From contig QMLJ01000045.1 in NCBI GenBank assembly GCA_003643935.1, positions 1 to 7,598 on the forward strand: a DNA stretch of 7,598 nt, given 5' to 3'. The notes below the pieces were generated by a model. That model worked only from the letters and a program-made list of their open reading frames with translations, ran no database searches and was not told where the DNA came from. Source of the DNA: Deltaproteobacteria bacterium (GTDB lineage Bacteria > Desulfobacterota > Desulfomonilia > UBA1062). Of this stretch, positions 1 to 6,054 are shown in pieces (positions within the stretch are counted from its first letter, which is position 1; each line of letters opens with the position of its first letter). A program made the translations under genes and the position numbers.

Positions 1-63
1 CTGGGCATGCCTTTAATTTTTCTACCTGTTGAAATTAAAGAAAATATATGCGGGGGTCGATAG
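1..63 (+). CDS. possible C-terminal tail of an upstream protein (partial)
   Basis: Frame 1 is open from the first base to a TAG at 61-63, giving 20 residues that end in PVEIKENICGGR. The stop lies 43 bp before the next gene's start codon, on the same strand, which is a natural spacing for an upstream gene. Twenty open codons can easily occur by chance, and the fragment is too short to assign to a family. No function is proposed. Confidence 0.28.
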   Translation: MGMPLIFLPVEIKENICGGR

Positions 64-94
64 CAAAGGTATAGATTAGATTATAAAAGGGTAT

Positions 95-100
95 AAGGAG
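95..100 (+). promoter_or_regulatory. ribosome binding site deciding a TTG start
   Basis: AAGGAG lies 6 nt upstream of the TTG at 107-109. No ATG or GTG with comparable spacing exists nearby, and the protein sequence from the TTG onward leads directly into a PilZ-like domain. The TTG is therefore taken as the true start. Confidence 0.75.
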
Positions 101-106
101 TGAATT

Positions 107-1567
107 TTGAAACTTAAACGTGATCTTAGATATGTTGTTGAGCCCTCTGATACAACTAAAGTTGTGCGTTTTCATGACTTTCAGGGTAAGGAACATACTT
201 GCCAGATAAGGGACTATTCACGTACGGGTCTTTCTTTTGTTATGGAGGAAGGTAGCCTTATATTCAAGATTGGGGACATCATAAAGGATCTCCGGTTTTA
301 TTCTCAAGACAGGGAAATATTTAAGGGCCAGGCGCATATCATACACATACAGGAGGAGGAGGAGTACGATAAGCTTATCTCCAGGGTAGGATGCAGCTTT
401 AGCGACAACTTCTTGGACGTGTATTCCATTATAAGGGTTGACAAGGTAACGAGGCTGCAGAATGAATTCATGGACTTCGTCCAGTCTATGGCAATTGAGG
501 AAGGTCTTGACCCTGAGTTCGTTAACCTCACATCGCGTCTTCACTATGTATTTGCTGGTTTCCAGGAGAAACTCACGAAGGAGGAGGAGAGTATAAATAA
601 GGAATCCGAAGAACTGATACCCATACTCAGAGAAACGCTTAGGGACCTTGCATATGATGCATTGAGGGATGAACTCAGCAGGTACTATGATCATCTTTCA
701 AAGGTAACCTCAAGGTTTGCAGATTCCAAGCTCCACTACATACACAAGGAATTCTTTCAGAAGAGACTCAGCCAGTTTCTCTTGAAGTCCAAGCTCTTTA
801 ATAGGGCATTTGAAAAACCGTTGGGATATGCTGGTGATTACGAGATGATGAATATCATCTATAGAAATGGTTTCGAGGGAGATGACGTTTTCTCGCAGGT
901 TATGAACAAGATAGACTGCGAGGGTTCGGGCGCAAGGGCCGTTAGGAACAGGAGATCATACCTGTACGATAAAATAATGAAAACCATGGAAGAGGGTATG
1001 TACACGGGTGAAGGTGCCTTGAAGGTAATGAGTGTTGCATGTGGACCTGCCATGGAAGTCTACGATGTCCTCGTGTCTCTCAAGGGGAAAAGACTATCGA
1101 GAGAGGTTGAATTCATAGGTATTGATCAGGACAGGAATGCCATTAATGATGCCAGTTCCCGTATCGATCCTCTGTGCAAGGGCAGGAGTGACTTTAAAGT
1201 AAAGTTGTTAGAAGATAACATAAAAAGGCTAATTGTGGGTAAGGAAGTTAACAATGAGATGTACAAAGGAATAAACCTTATCTATAGTGCAGGGCTCTTT
1301 GATTACCTCTCGGAGAGAGCATCCATGAGGCTTGTAAACAGACTCTATAACTTTCTTGCCCCAGGTGGGGTTCTTATCATAGGCAATTTTGGGTCTTATA
1401 ATCCGCAGAGGTTCATAATGGAATATGGGGCCGAGTGGTACCTATTTCATCGGAGCGAGGAAGACCTTAAGGCCCTGGCTTCGGGTGTGCCGGAGGATGC
1501 ATCCATAGAAGTCGAAAGAGAACCCGAGGGCATAAACCTGTTTCTGAATATAAGAAAACCAGGTTAG
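107..1567 (+). CDS. PilZ domain - SAM-dependent methyltransferase fusion (PhcB-like)
   Basis: This 486-residue protein has three parts. Residues about 1-110 look like a PilZ domain, the c-di-GMP receptor fold: DYSRTG at 36-41 matches the D-x-S-x-x-G motif, while the upstream arginine motif is degenerate (KRDLR at 4-8 in place of RxxxR). Residues about 115-235 are charged and predicted mainly helical. Residues about 236-486 are a Rossmann methyltransferase: GYAGDYEMM at 240-248, an SAM-binding motif I around ACGPAME (311-317), acidic GID at 338-340, SAGLFDYL at 394-401 and LAPGGVLIIGNF at 417-428. The GYAGDYEM block followed by an RNRR segment (280-283) is, from memory, typical of proteins annotated as 3-hydroxypalmitic acid methyl ester synthesis (PhcB-like) enzymes. 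The substrate is unknown; a fatty-acid-derived signal is only a possibility. No signal peptide or membrane segment is seen, so it is cytosolic. It starts at a TTG and converges on scpB. Confidence 0.8.
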   Translation: MKLKRDLRYVVEPSDTTKVVRFHDFQGKEHTCQIRDYSRTGLSFVMEEGSLIFKIGDIIKDLRFYSQDREIFKGQAHIIHIQEEEEYDKLISRVGCSFSDNFLDVYSIIRVDKVTRLQNEFMDFVQSMAIEEGLDPEFVNLTSRLHYVFAGFQEKLTKEEESINKESEELIPILRETLRDLAYDALRDELSRYYDHLSKVTSRFADSKLHYIHKEFFQKRLSQFLLKSKLFNRAFEKPLGYAGDYEMMNIIYRNGFEGDDVFSQVMNKIDCEGSGARAVRNRRSYLYDKIMKTMEEGMYTGEGALKVMSVACGPAMEVYDVLVSLKGKRLSREVEFIGIDQDRNAINDASSRIDPLCKGRSDFKVKLLEDNIKRLIVGKEVNNEMYKGINLIYSAGLFDYLSERASMRLVNRLYNFLAPGGVLIIGNFGSYNPQRFIMEYGAEWYLFHRSEEDLKALASGVPEDASIEVEREPEGINLFLNIRKPG

Positions 1568-1586
1568 GATTTATCTTTCACAGGAT

Positions 1587-2099
1587 TCAAGCCTTGCCGA
1601 ATAACTCCTCAAACTGGTCGAGGTCAGGAAGCTCTGATAGAGAGTTAAGGCCGAACACCTCCAGGAATTTTTTTGATGTTACGTATCTAAGTGGCCTACC
1701 CGCTATGACATTCACTAGTTCGTGATGTACGAGGGTCTTGAGAGAGGATGAAGAATCCACACCCCTTATCAGGTCTATGTCCTGTTTTGTGCATGGTCCT
1801 TTGTAAGCTATTACCGCCAGTACTTCCAAGGATGCCCTTGATAGCCTGAAGGGGGGCATAAGAGCCTTTATATACTGTGTGTAGCCATCCCTACTTACAA
1901 ACATGTAACCATTGGAGGCCCTGGTTATCATGAAACTTCTTCCGGTTTCATCGTATATCTTGTTTAGCTCGTTTACCATGGATTCTACTTCGTTCTCTGA
2001 TATCCCAGGCAGTACCTTTAGTATATCCTTTATCTCCAGGGCCCCGTCACTGGAGAAAATAAGCGCCTCTATTATTTCTCTTACATTCCTTGTATACAT
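1587..2099 (-). CDS. scpB: segregation and condensation protein ScpB
   Basis: This 170-residue cytosolic protein is the winged-helix partner that binds the ScpA kleisin in the SMC-ScpAB complex, which condenses and segregates the chromosome. The N-terminal helix IIEALIFSSDGAL (residues 9-21) and the second-domain signature LEVLAVIAYKGPCT (91-104), IRGVDSSSSLKTL (111-123), GRPLRYVTSKKFLEVFGL (134-151) and LSELPDL (154-160) are diagnostic. The loop before GRPLRY is several residues shorter than in ScpB proteins I know, where an xGRKDxPGRP-type segment is usual, so the second wing is clipped. The ATG at 2099 matches the family N-terminus, but the ribosome binding site is weak (an AAGATAA-like stretch). 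It is last in a minus-strand operon, 66 bp after scpA, and ends 19 bp from the convergent methyltransferase gene. Confidence 0.93.
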   Translation of the reverse strand: MYTRNVREIIEALIFSSDGALEIKDILKVLPGISENEVESMVNELNKIYDETGRSFMITRASNGYMFVSRDGYTQYIKALMPPFRLSRASLEVLAVIAYKGPCTKQDIDLIRGVDSSSSLKTLVHHELVNVIAGRPLRYVTSKKFLEVFGLNSLSELPDLDQFEELFGKA

Positions 2100-2165
2100 T
2101 GTTATCTTTTGTTTAACTATATGCTTTCTTTACCATTGATAACTATTTCCAGACATATATTTTAT

Positions 2166-2921
2166 TTATTTATATCTGAGCGGGTCTCTTTTGTTCTGAC
2201 TGGTAAAGGATTCTGATCTGCGTACCATGTATATAGTCCCATATATGGATTTCTGCACGAGTCTTACAATGGATGCCTTTGAGAGCTCAAGCGCAGCGAG
2301 GAATATGGCGATAATCTCGGACTTAACTCTGGTCTCTGCCACCTCGACAAGGGACACCTTCTTCTTCTTCTGCAACATGGAGTTTATCCTCCCCATGATC
2401 TCCCTTATATGGTACCTGTCCCTTTTGATGGATACCACGTAGTGCTTTGTGCGTTCCCTTATAGATGCTATTGCCTTCAGGATAGCCATTATATCCATTT
2501 TGGAGACATCTGCCTCTACTTTCGGTGTCCTGCCTTTTGGGAACCTCTCCCTATAGAGTAGTTGCCTTTCATTGAGATTCCTTGCAGCTATCTTTATACC
2601 TCTGTAAGCAGCCAGCATCTCTTTGAGTTCAGCCATGGGGTTGACAAGTTCGCTGTCCTCTGTACCCGAGTTGATACTTATAAGAGAAGATGATTTGAGC
2701 CACAGGAGATAGGATGCCATGTCCAGGAACTCGGCCGCCAGTTCAATGTTAAGGCGCCTTACAGCGTTTATGTATTCCAGGTACTGATCTATTATTGGGC
2801 ACAATTCTAGCTCCTCAATGCTGAGCCTGTTTTTCTCTATAAGGTACAGGAGCAGGTCGAGCGGGCCTTCAAAACGGGGTAGACGCAGGACAAATTCTGT
2901 ACCTGCCTGCAGGCTAGACAT
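2166..2921 (-). CDS. scpA: segregation and condensation protein ScpA (kleisin)
   Basis: This 251-residue cytosolic kleisin bridges the SMC head domains and binds ScpB. The N-terminal signature FEGPLDLLLYLIEK (residues 17-30), followed by a helix bundle with EFLDMASYLLWLKSS (64-78), is the classic ScpA N-domain. The middle part is charged and probably flexible. The C-terminal winged helix is visible as EIIAIFLAALELSKASIVRLVQ (202-223, with a short tail after it), preceded by the KKKKVSLVEV segment. Length is normal for the family. The ATG at 2921 overlaps the end of trpS by 8 bp, and an AGAGGGG ribosome binding site at 2928-2934 sits 6 nt upstream inside trpS. This indicates translational coupling with trpS. 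Confidence 0.95.
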   Translation of the reverse strand: MSSLQAGTEFVLRLPRFEGPLDLLLYLIEKNRLSIEELELCPIIDQYLEYINAVRRLNIELAAEFLDMASYLLWLKSSSLISINSGTEDSELVNPMAELKEMLAAYRGIKIAARNLNERQLLYRERFPKGRTPKVEADVSKMDIMAILKAIASIRERTKHYVVSIKRDRYHIREIMGRINSMLQKKKKVSLVEVAETRVKSEIIAIFLAALELSKASIVRLVQKSIYGTIYMVRRSESFTSQNKRDPLRYK

Positions 2922-3900
2922 GCATAACCCCTCTGACCCTAGTCATTGTGGCCTCTGCAATCTCACTTGCCTTCTCAGCGCCTTGCCTCAATACATCGTC
3001 TACAAGTGAATCCCTGCTTCTATAATATGAGAGTTTCTCCCATATCGGTGAGAATTCCCTCTCGATGTTCTTGATAAGTATCTTCTTGCACTCAACGCAA
3101 CCCATTGTAGCGTTCCTGCAGCCAGAGGCTATTTCCTTCCTGGTCTCTTCGTCTGTAAAGTACTCGTGGAAAGGATATAGGTTGCAGTCCCTGGGTTCCC
3201 CAGGGTCTCTTTTGGTCTTTCTCTTTACGTCGGTCAACATCTGCATAACCTTCTGTTTCAGACTCTCCGGGGTTTCATTTATTAAGATGGCATTGTTATA
3301 AGATTTCGACATCTTTCTTCCATCCAGCCCTGGTACCTTTGGGGCCTGCGTCAGGATCTCCTTGGGTTCCTTTAATATCTTTTCCCCGTATATAAAGTTG
3401 AATCTCCTTGCTATCTCGCGGGTGAGTTCAAGGTGGGGAAGTTGATCTTCCCCTATTGGGACCTTGTCTGCGTGGTACATTACTATGTCGGCCGCCTGTA
3501 GCACTGGATAGCCGAGAAATCCGAATGTTCCGAGGTCCTTCTCCTTAAGTTCGTTCCTTAATTCCTTGTACGTAGGATTTCTTTCCAGCCATGTGAGGGG
3601 GGTAATCATGGACAGGAGTAGAAATAGCTCGGAATGGGCCTTGATGTCAGATTGCCTGAAGACCACTGTTTTATCCGGATCTATGCCCACGGATAACCAT
3701 GTTCTCACTAGACTCCTTGTGCTGTCGGTTATTATGGATGGCTCCTTGTATTCGCTTGTAAGCGCATGCCAGTCAGCAACAAAGTAGAAACACTCATAGT
3801 CTTGCTGTAGCCTTACCCAGTTTCTCAATACGCCCAGGTAATGCCCAAGGTGTAAAGGCCCTGTTGGCCTGATCCCGGATACAATTCGAAGTCTTTCCAT
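2914..3900 (-). CDS. trpS: tryptophanyl-tRNA synthetase, probable [4Fe-4S] type
   Basis: This 328-residue class I aminoacyl-tRNA synthetase activates tryptophan with ATP and charges tRNA-Trp in the cytosol. The catalytic signatures are intact: GIRPTGPLHLGHYLG (residues 9-23, the HIGH-type motif at 17-20), GEDQ (150-153) and KMSKS (196-200). Length is typical of the bacterial enzyme. In the C-terminal tRNA-binding half, four cysteines at 239, 261, 268 and 271 form C-x21-C-x6-C-x2-C. From memory, this is nearly the spacing of the cysteines that bind a [4Fe-4S] cluster in Thermotoga maritima TrpRS (x22, x6, x2). Cluster binding here is inferred. A strong GAGGTGG ribosome binding site (3905-3911) sits in the 13-bp gap after the protease stop codon, and scpA overlaps the 3' end. 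Confidence 0.97.
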   Translation of the reverse strand: MERLRIVSGIRPTGPLHLGHYLGVLRNWVRLQQDYECFYFVADWHALTSEYKEPSIITDSTRSLVRTWLSVGIDPDKTVVFRQSDIKAHSELFLLLSMITPLTWLERNPTYKELRNELKEKDLGTFGFLGYPVLQAADIVMYHADKVPIGEDQLPHLELTREIARRFNFIYGEKILKEPKEILTQAPKVPGLDGRKMSKSYNNAILINETPESLKQKVMQMLTDVKRKTKRDPGEPRDCNLYPFHEYFTDEETRKEIASGCRNATMGCVECKKILIKNIEREFSPIWEKLSYYRSRDSLVDDVLRQGAEKASEIAEATMTRVRGVMHV

Positions 3901-3904
3901 GTGT

Positions 3905-3911
3905 CCACCTC
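3905..3911 (-). promoter_or_regulatory. strong ribosome binding site of trpS
   Basis: On the minus strand, GAGGTGG lies 4 nt before the trpS ATG and immediately after the protease stop codon at 3914-3916. GAGGTG is a six-base match to the anti-Shine-Dalgarno core. It confirms the ATG at 3900 and fits co-transcription with the protease gene. Confidence 0.7.
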
Positions 3912-3913
3912 GG

Positions 3914-4528
3914 CTATATTTTCATCAATATACTTACTATGCCCCTTATAGGGGGATATAGGACAAAGTCTACCGCCTTTGTAAATATGAGGAGTATAAG
4001 TATGATAAAACCATAGGGCTCAATCCTTGACCACGCATAGGCTAGCTCTCTTGGTAGGATACCAACGATTATGCGTCCGCCGTCTAAGGGAGGTATGGGA
4101 ATAAGATTAAATATGGCCAGCCCGACGTTAATTATCACCATGATCTGAAGCATATATACAACGGGATAAAAGTAGGAATATACAAGTGCTTTGGCTGTCA
4201 TCTTAAGCAAAAGGGCGGATATTACAGCCAGTACCAGGTTAGATGCTGGCCCTGCAAGAGCCACCCACATCATGTCCTTCCTCGGATCCTTGAAGTATCT
4301 GGGGTCAACGGGTACTGGCTTGGCCCACCCTATCATACGCGTGATTAATAACACCAAGAGCCCTATGATATCTATATGCTTTATAGGATTTAACGTGAGT
4401 CTGCCCGCCCTTTTGGCAGTAGGATCTCCGAGCAGAAAGGCTACGTAGCCGTGACATACCTCGTGAACCGTAATTGAGAACAGGACCGGTACTATAAGTA
4501 AAAGTATCTGGGATATCTGTTTATCCAT
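3914..4528 (-). CDS. site-2 protease family (M50) membrane metalloprotease
   Basis: This 204-residue polytopic inner-membrane protein is of the short bacterial M50 / SpoIVFB-like type. The zinc-binding HExxH is HEVCH at residues 22-26, inside the first membrane helix. GDPTAKRAGRLTLNP (34-48), the AGPASNL turn (92-98) and the third zinc ligand region NLIPIPPLDGG (141-151, with D149) complete the active site. About five hydrophobic segments are visible, near residues 5-32, 54-68, 87-108, 119-146 and 170-190. There is no PDZ domain, unlike RseP. Proteins of this short type commonly sit beside trpS and scpAB; their substrates are mostly unknown, so a specific cleavage role cannot be assigned. The start is supported by the usual distance to HExxH. 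It is the first gene of the minus-strand operon, and its only Shine-Dalgarno-like bases (AAGG) overlap a promoter -10 element. Confidence 0.92.
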   Translation of the reverse strand: MDKQISQILLLIVPVLFSITVHEVCHGYVAFLLGDPTAKRAGRLTLNPIKHIDIIGLLVLLITRMIGWAKPVPVDPRYFKDPRKDMMWVALAGPASNLVLAVISALLLKMTAKALVYSYFYPVVYMLQIMVIINVGLAIFNLIPIPPLDGGRIIVGILPRELAYAWSRIEPYGFIILILLIFTKAVDFVLYPPIRGIVSILMKI

Positions 4529-4536
4529 GGTGAGGC

Positions 4537-4565
4537 CTTATACCTTATGGACTAGCCTGTGTCAA
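4537..4565 (-). promoter_or_regulatory. sigma70-type promoter of the protease-trpS-scpAB operon
   Basis: On the minus strand there is a perfect -35 TTGACA (4560-4565), a 17-bp spacer and a -10 TATAAG (4537-4542, five of six matches). Only 8 nt separate the -10 from the protease ATG. A transcript from it would have a leader of a few bases or none. The AAGG that could act as a ribosome binding site overlaps the -10, so the two readings compete. Confidence 0.5.
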
Positions 4566-4770
4566 AAGGAATGGATACTAGGCCATTTCTGGAGCAGTTT
4601 AGCCAAGTGCAATAAGTCCCTTTTCTCTTTGTGATATGATCGAACTATATCAGGATTTAATAACTTTATATATTTTTATAGACATTTGTAATTTATACTG
4701 TTAAAAATAAATCATCTATTTGATATTAAAGACGAATTAAATACCCATATTGGGGACTGAATTAAGTATG

Positions 4771-4785
4771 CTTCATACTATGAAG
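4771..4785. promoter_or_regulatory. near-perfect palindrome, possible operator
   Basis: CTTCATA (4771-4777) and TATGAAG (4779-4785) are exact inverted repeats around a single central C. A second dyad overlaps it: AGTATG (4765-4770) and CATACT (4774-4779) around CTT. The site lies about 70 bp upstream of the cytochrome promoter candidate and about 240 bp upstream of the protease start. A dimeric regulator site is a reasonable guess, but the regulator is unknown. Confidence 0.4.
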
Positions 4786-4852
4786 ATGTTATTTTAAGGA
4801 AAATTAAGGATATGTTAATATTTAGACACATAAAGCTTCTCGTTCGTGATAA

Positions 4853-4881
4853 TTGACTATTCTCTCGCTCTTTTAAATTAT
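4853..4881 (+). promoter_or_regulatory. candidate promoter of the cytochrome operon
   Basis: TTGACT (4853-4858, five of six matches to the -35 consensus), a 17-bp spacer, then AATTAT (4876-4881, four of six, with the conserved A at position 2 and T at position 6). It would place transcription start near 4888, giving a leader of about 85 nt that contains the hairpin at 4911-4940. CTTTTAA is repeated at 4870-4876 and 4882-4888, straddling the -10. In such AT-rich DNA the match is suggestive only. Confidence 0.38.
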
Positions 4882-4910
4882 CTTTTAAGCTAAGTTTGTG
4901 ATATCATTAA

Positions 4911-4940
4911 GCACAAGTATTGTTATTAAATACTTTGTGC
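4911..4940 (+). promoter_or_regulatory. leader hairpin upstream of the cytochrome gene
   Basis: GCACAAGTAT (4911-4920) pairs with ATACTTTGTGC (4930-4940): ten base pairs with one bulged T and a 9-nt loop. It is followed by CTTTTCGTT, a short T-rich run, and then by the ribosome binding site 19 nt after the stem. It could be an attenuator-like weak terminator, an mRNA-stabilising 5' hairpin or a protein-binding operator in DNA. The T run is too broken to call a strong terminator. Confidence 0.45.
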
Positions 4941-4958
4941 CTTTTCGTTAGCTTACTC

Positions 4959-4964
4959 AAGGAG
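4959..4964 (+). promoter_or_regulatory. ribosome binding site deciding the cytochrome start
   Basis: AAGGAG is followed directly by an in-frame ATG at 4965, which is too close to use. A second in-frame ATG at 4974 lies 9 nt downstream, a workable spacing. Starting at 4974 also gives a proper lipoprotein signal peptide with its basic residues at the very N-terminus. Farther upstream in-frame starts, such as the TTG at 4920, are disfavoured. Confidence 0.7.
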
Positions 4965-4973
4965 ATGGAAAGA

Positions 4974-6038
4974 ATGAGCAAGGTTCAGAGGAAGAGGAAA
5001 AGGTTGTTTTTTGTCGTGGTACTTGGGCTTTTCCTGGCTGGCATTGCAGCGTGTGTCTCAATGAAAGATACCAAGAGAGAGTCGGAAAATGCCAAGTTGC
5101 CTGTAATTGAAGGTGCTAAATATGTGGGTTCTCAGGCCTGCGCCTATTGCCATCAGGATGTGGTGAAGGATTTCAGTGCTTCCATACACGGGAGAATAGC
5201 CGCCTTTGAGATAAAGCCCAGCACGGAGGTCAGGGGTTGCGAAGCCTGTCATGGTCCTGCAAGTAAGCACGTGGAGACCGGTAATCCGCAGTATATAATA
5301 AATCCAGCCAAGCTCAAGCCTGTACAGGCTTCAGCCATATGTGAGAAGTGTCACACCGACAAAGAAACCATGGATTGGCGAGGCTCTAAACATGCACTGA
5401 ACGGTGTGTCCTGTATAAAATGTCACAGCATCCATGGAAAGAAGGATAAGCTGGCCTACAGGGACAAGCTTGGTTATCGTCATAAGCACATGAAGGATGT
5501 CCTCCTAGTCAAGCCAGAGCCTGAACTCTGCCTATCTTGCCACAAGGATATAATGGCCAAGACAAATTATCCAAATCACCATCCTGTAAAAGAGGGCAAG
5601 ATGACCTGCTCTGATTGCCACAACCCTCACGGATCCCAGGTAAATCCCTTGCTCAGGACAGATGAGAGAAAAAATGAACTATGCCTCAAGTGCCATACCA
5701 GATACCAAGGGCCTTTCACCTTTGAGCACCCACCGGTTGTTGAAGATTGTACCATCTGCCACGAACCCCATGGTACTGTGGCTGACAACCTGTTAAAACA
5801 GAATGAGCCATTTCTTTGCCTGCAGTGTCATGGGATACATTTTCACGCTAATCTCAGGCCAGATACAGGGACAATTCAAAGTAATCCCCATGGATCCGGT
5901 TACACAAGCGTTGTGCCCCATGATAATTCCATGCAGATGGTCATGATGACCCGGTGTACACAGTGCCATAGCAGTATACATGGATCCGATCTGCCGTCTT
6001 TGTCTATACCCGGCGGTGGCAGCAGGTTTACGAAATGA
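4974..6038 (+). CDS. decaheme c-type cytochrome, MtrA/DmsE family, predicted lipoprotein
   Basis: From the ATG at 4974 the protein has 354 residues and ten CxxCH heme sites: cysteine pairs starting at 56, 89, 123, 147, 186, 212, 237, 259, 282 and 328. Spacing and connecting text (YVGSQACAYCH, GCEACHGPASKHVETG, HHPVKEGKMTCSDCHNPHGS, FEHPPVVEDCTICHEPHGT) match the DmsE/MtrA family, whose members carry electrons through an outer-membrane barrel. Length is close to MtrA. The N-terminus has a basic stretch, a hydrophobic helix (11-24) and a lipobox IAAC with C27 as the lipidated residue, so a lipid anchor on a membrane is predicted; many family members are soluble periplasmic proteins. Many extra histidines can serve as distal heme ligands. 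The barrel gene follows after 16 bp, which supports a shared operon and a physical complex. The direction of electron flow cannot be told from sequence. Confidence 0.93.
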   Translation: MSKVQRKRKRLFFVVVLGLFLAGIAACVSMKDTKRESENAKLPVIEGAKYVGSQACAYCHQDVVKDFSASIHGRIAAFEIKPSTEVRGCEACHGPASKHVETGNPQYIINPAKLKPVQASAICEKCHTDKETMDWRGSKHALNGVSCIKCHSIHGKKDKLAYRDKLGYRHKHMKDVLLVKPEPELCLSCHKDIMAKTNYPNHHPVKEGKMTCSDCHNPHGSQVNPLLRTDERKNELCLKCHTRYQGPFTFEHPPVVEDCTICHEPHGTVADNLLKQNEPFLCLQCHGIHFHANLRPDTGTIQSNPHGSGYTSVVPHDNSMQMVMMTRCTQCHSSIHGSDLPSLSIPGGGSRFTK

Positions 6039-6042
6039 AGAA

Positions 6043-6049
6043 GGGGGAA
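6043..6049 (+). promoter_or_regulatory. ribosome binding site of the barrel gene
   Basis: GGGGGAA lies 5 nt upstream of the ATG at 6055, within the 16-bp gap after the cytochrome stop codon. No promoter or terminator fits in this gap, so the two genes are expected to share a transcript. Confidence 0.6.
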
Positions 6050-6054
6050 GATAT

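Larger units (their letters stand above)
4529..4973. other. AT-rich divergent intergenic region
   Basis: These 445 bp separate the minus-strand protease operon from the plus-strand cytochrome operon. They are clearly more AT-rich than the flanking genes and contain no convincing coding sequence on either strand. The identifiable elements are a near-consensus promoter for the protease operon, a 15-bp near-palindrome at 4771-4785, a promoter candidate for the cytochrome and a leader hairpin at 4911-4940. In 4570-4760 I see only an AT-rich stretch with a short dyad (TGATAT at 4632-4637, ATATCA at 4647-4652). Confidence 0.8.

Noticed and set aside
29..50. TTGAAA followed by TATATG as a promoter for the first gene
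   Set aside because: The spacing is only about 10 bp, and no good -10 occurs at 16-18 bp.
351..364. Repeated AGGAGG string resembling a very strong ribosome binding site
   Set aside because: It encodes a run of glutamates in the PilZ-methyltransferase and no start codon follows at a usable distance, so internal initiation is not supported.
218..694. 158-codon open frame on the minus strand inside the PilZ-methyltransferase gene
   Set aside because: It lies fully opposite a gene with clear domains, has no recognisable family features and no good ribosome binding site.
4571..4615. 14-codon plus-strand frame starting with ATG in the intergenic region
   Set aside because: It has no usable spacing to a ribosome binding site, a stop codon lies shortly upstream in frame, and it is too short to support.
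4628..4904. TTTGTGATAT repeated at 4628-4637 and 4895-4904
   Set aside because: A single 10-base repeat in AT-rich DNA of this length is not far from chance. The flanks differ and neither copy completes a CRP- or FNR-type dyad.
5885..5990. ATGGATCC repeated near the cytochrome 3' end
   Set aside because: Both copies overlap or adjoin codons for recurring H-G-S residues next to heme sites, so the repetition follows from the protein sequence.
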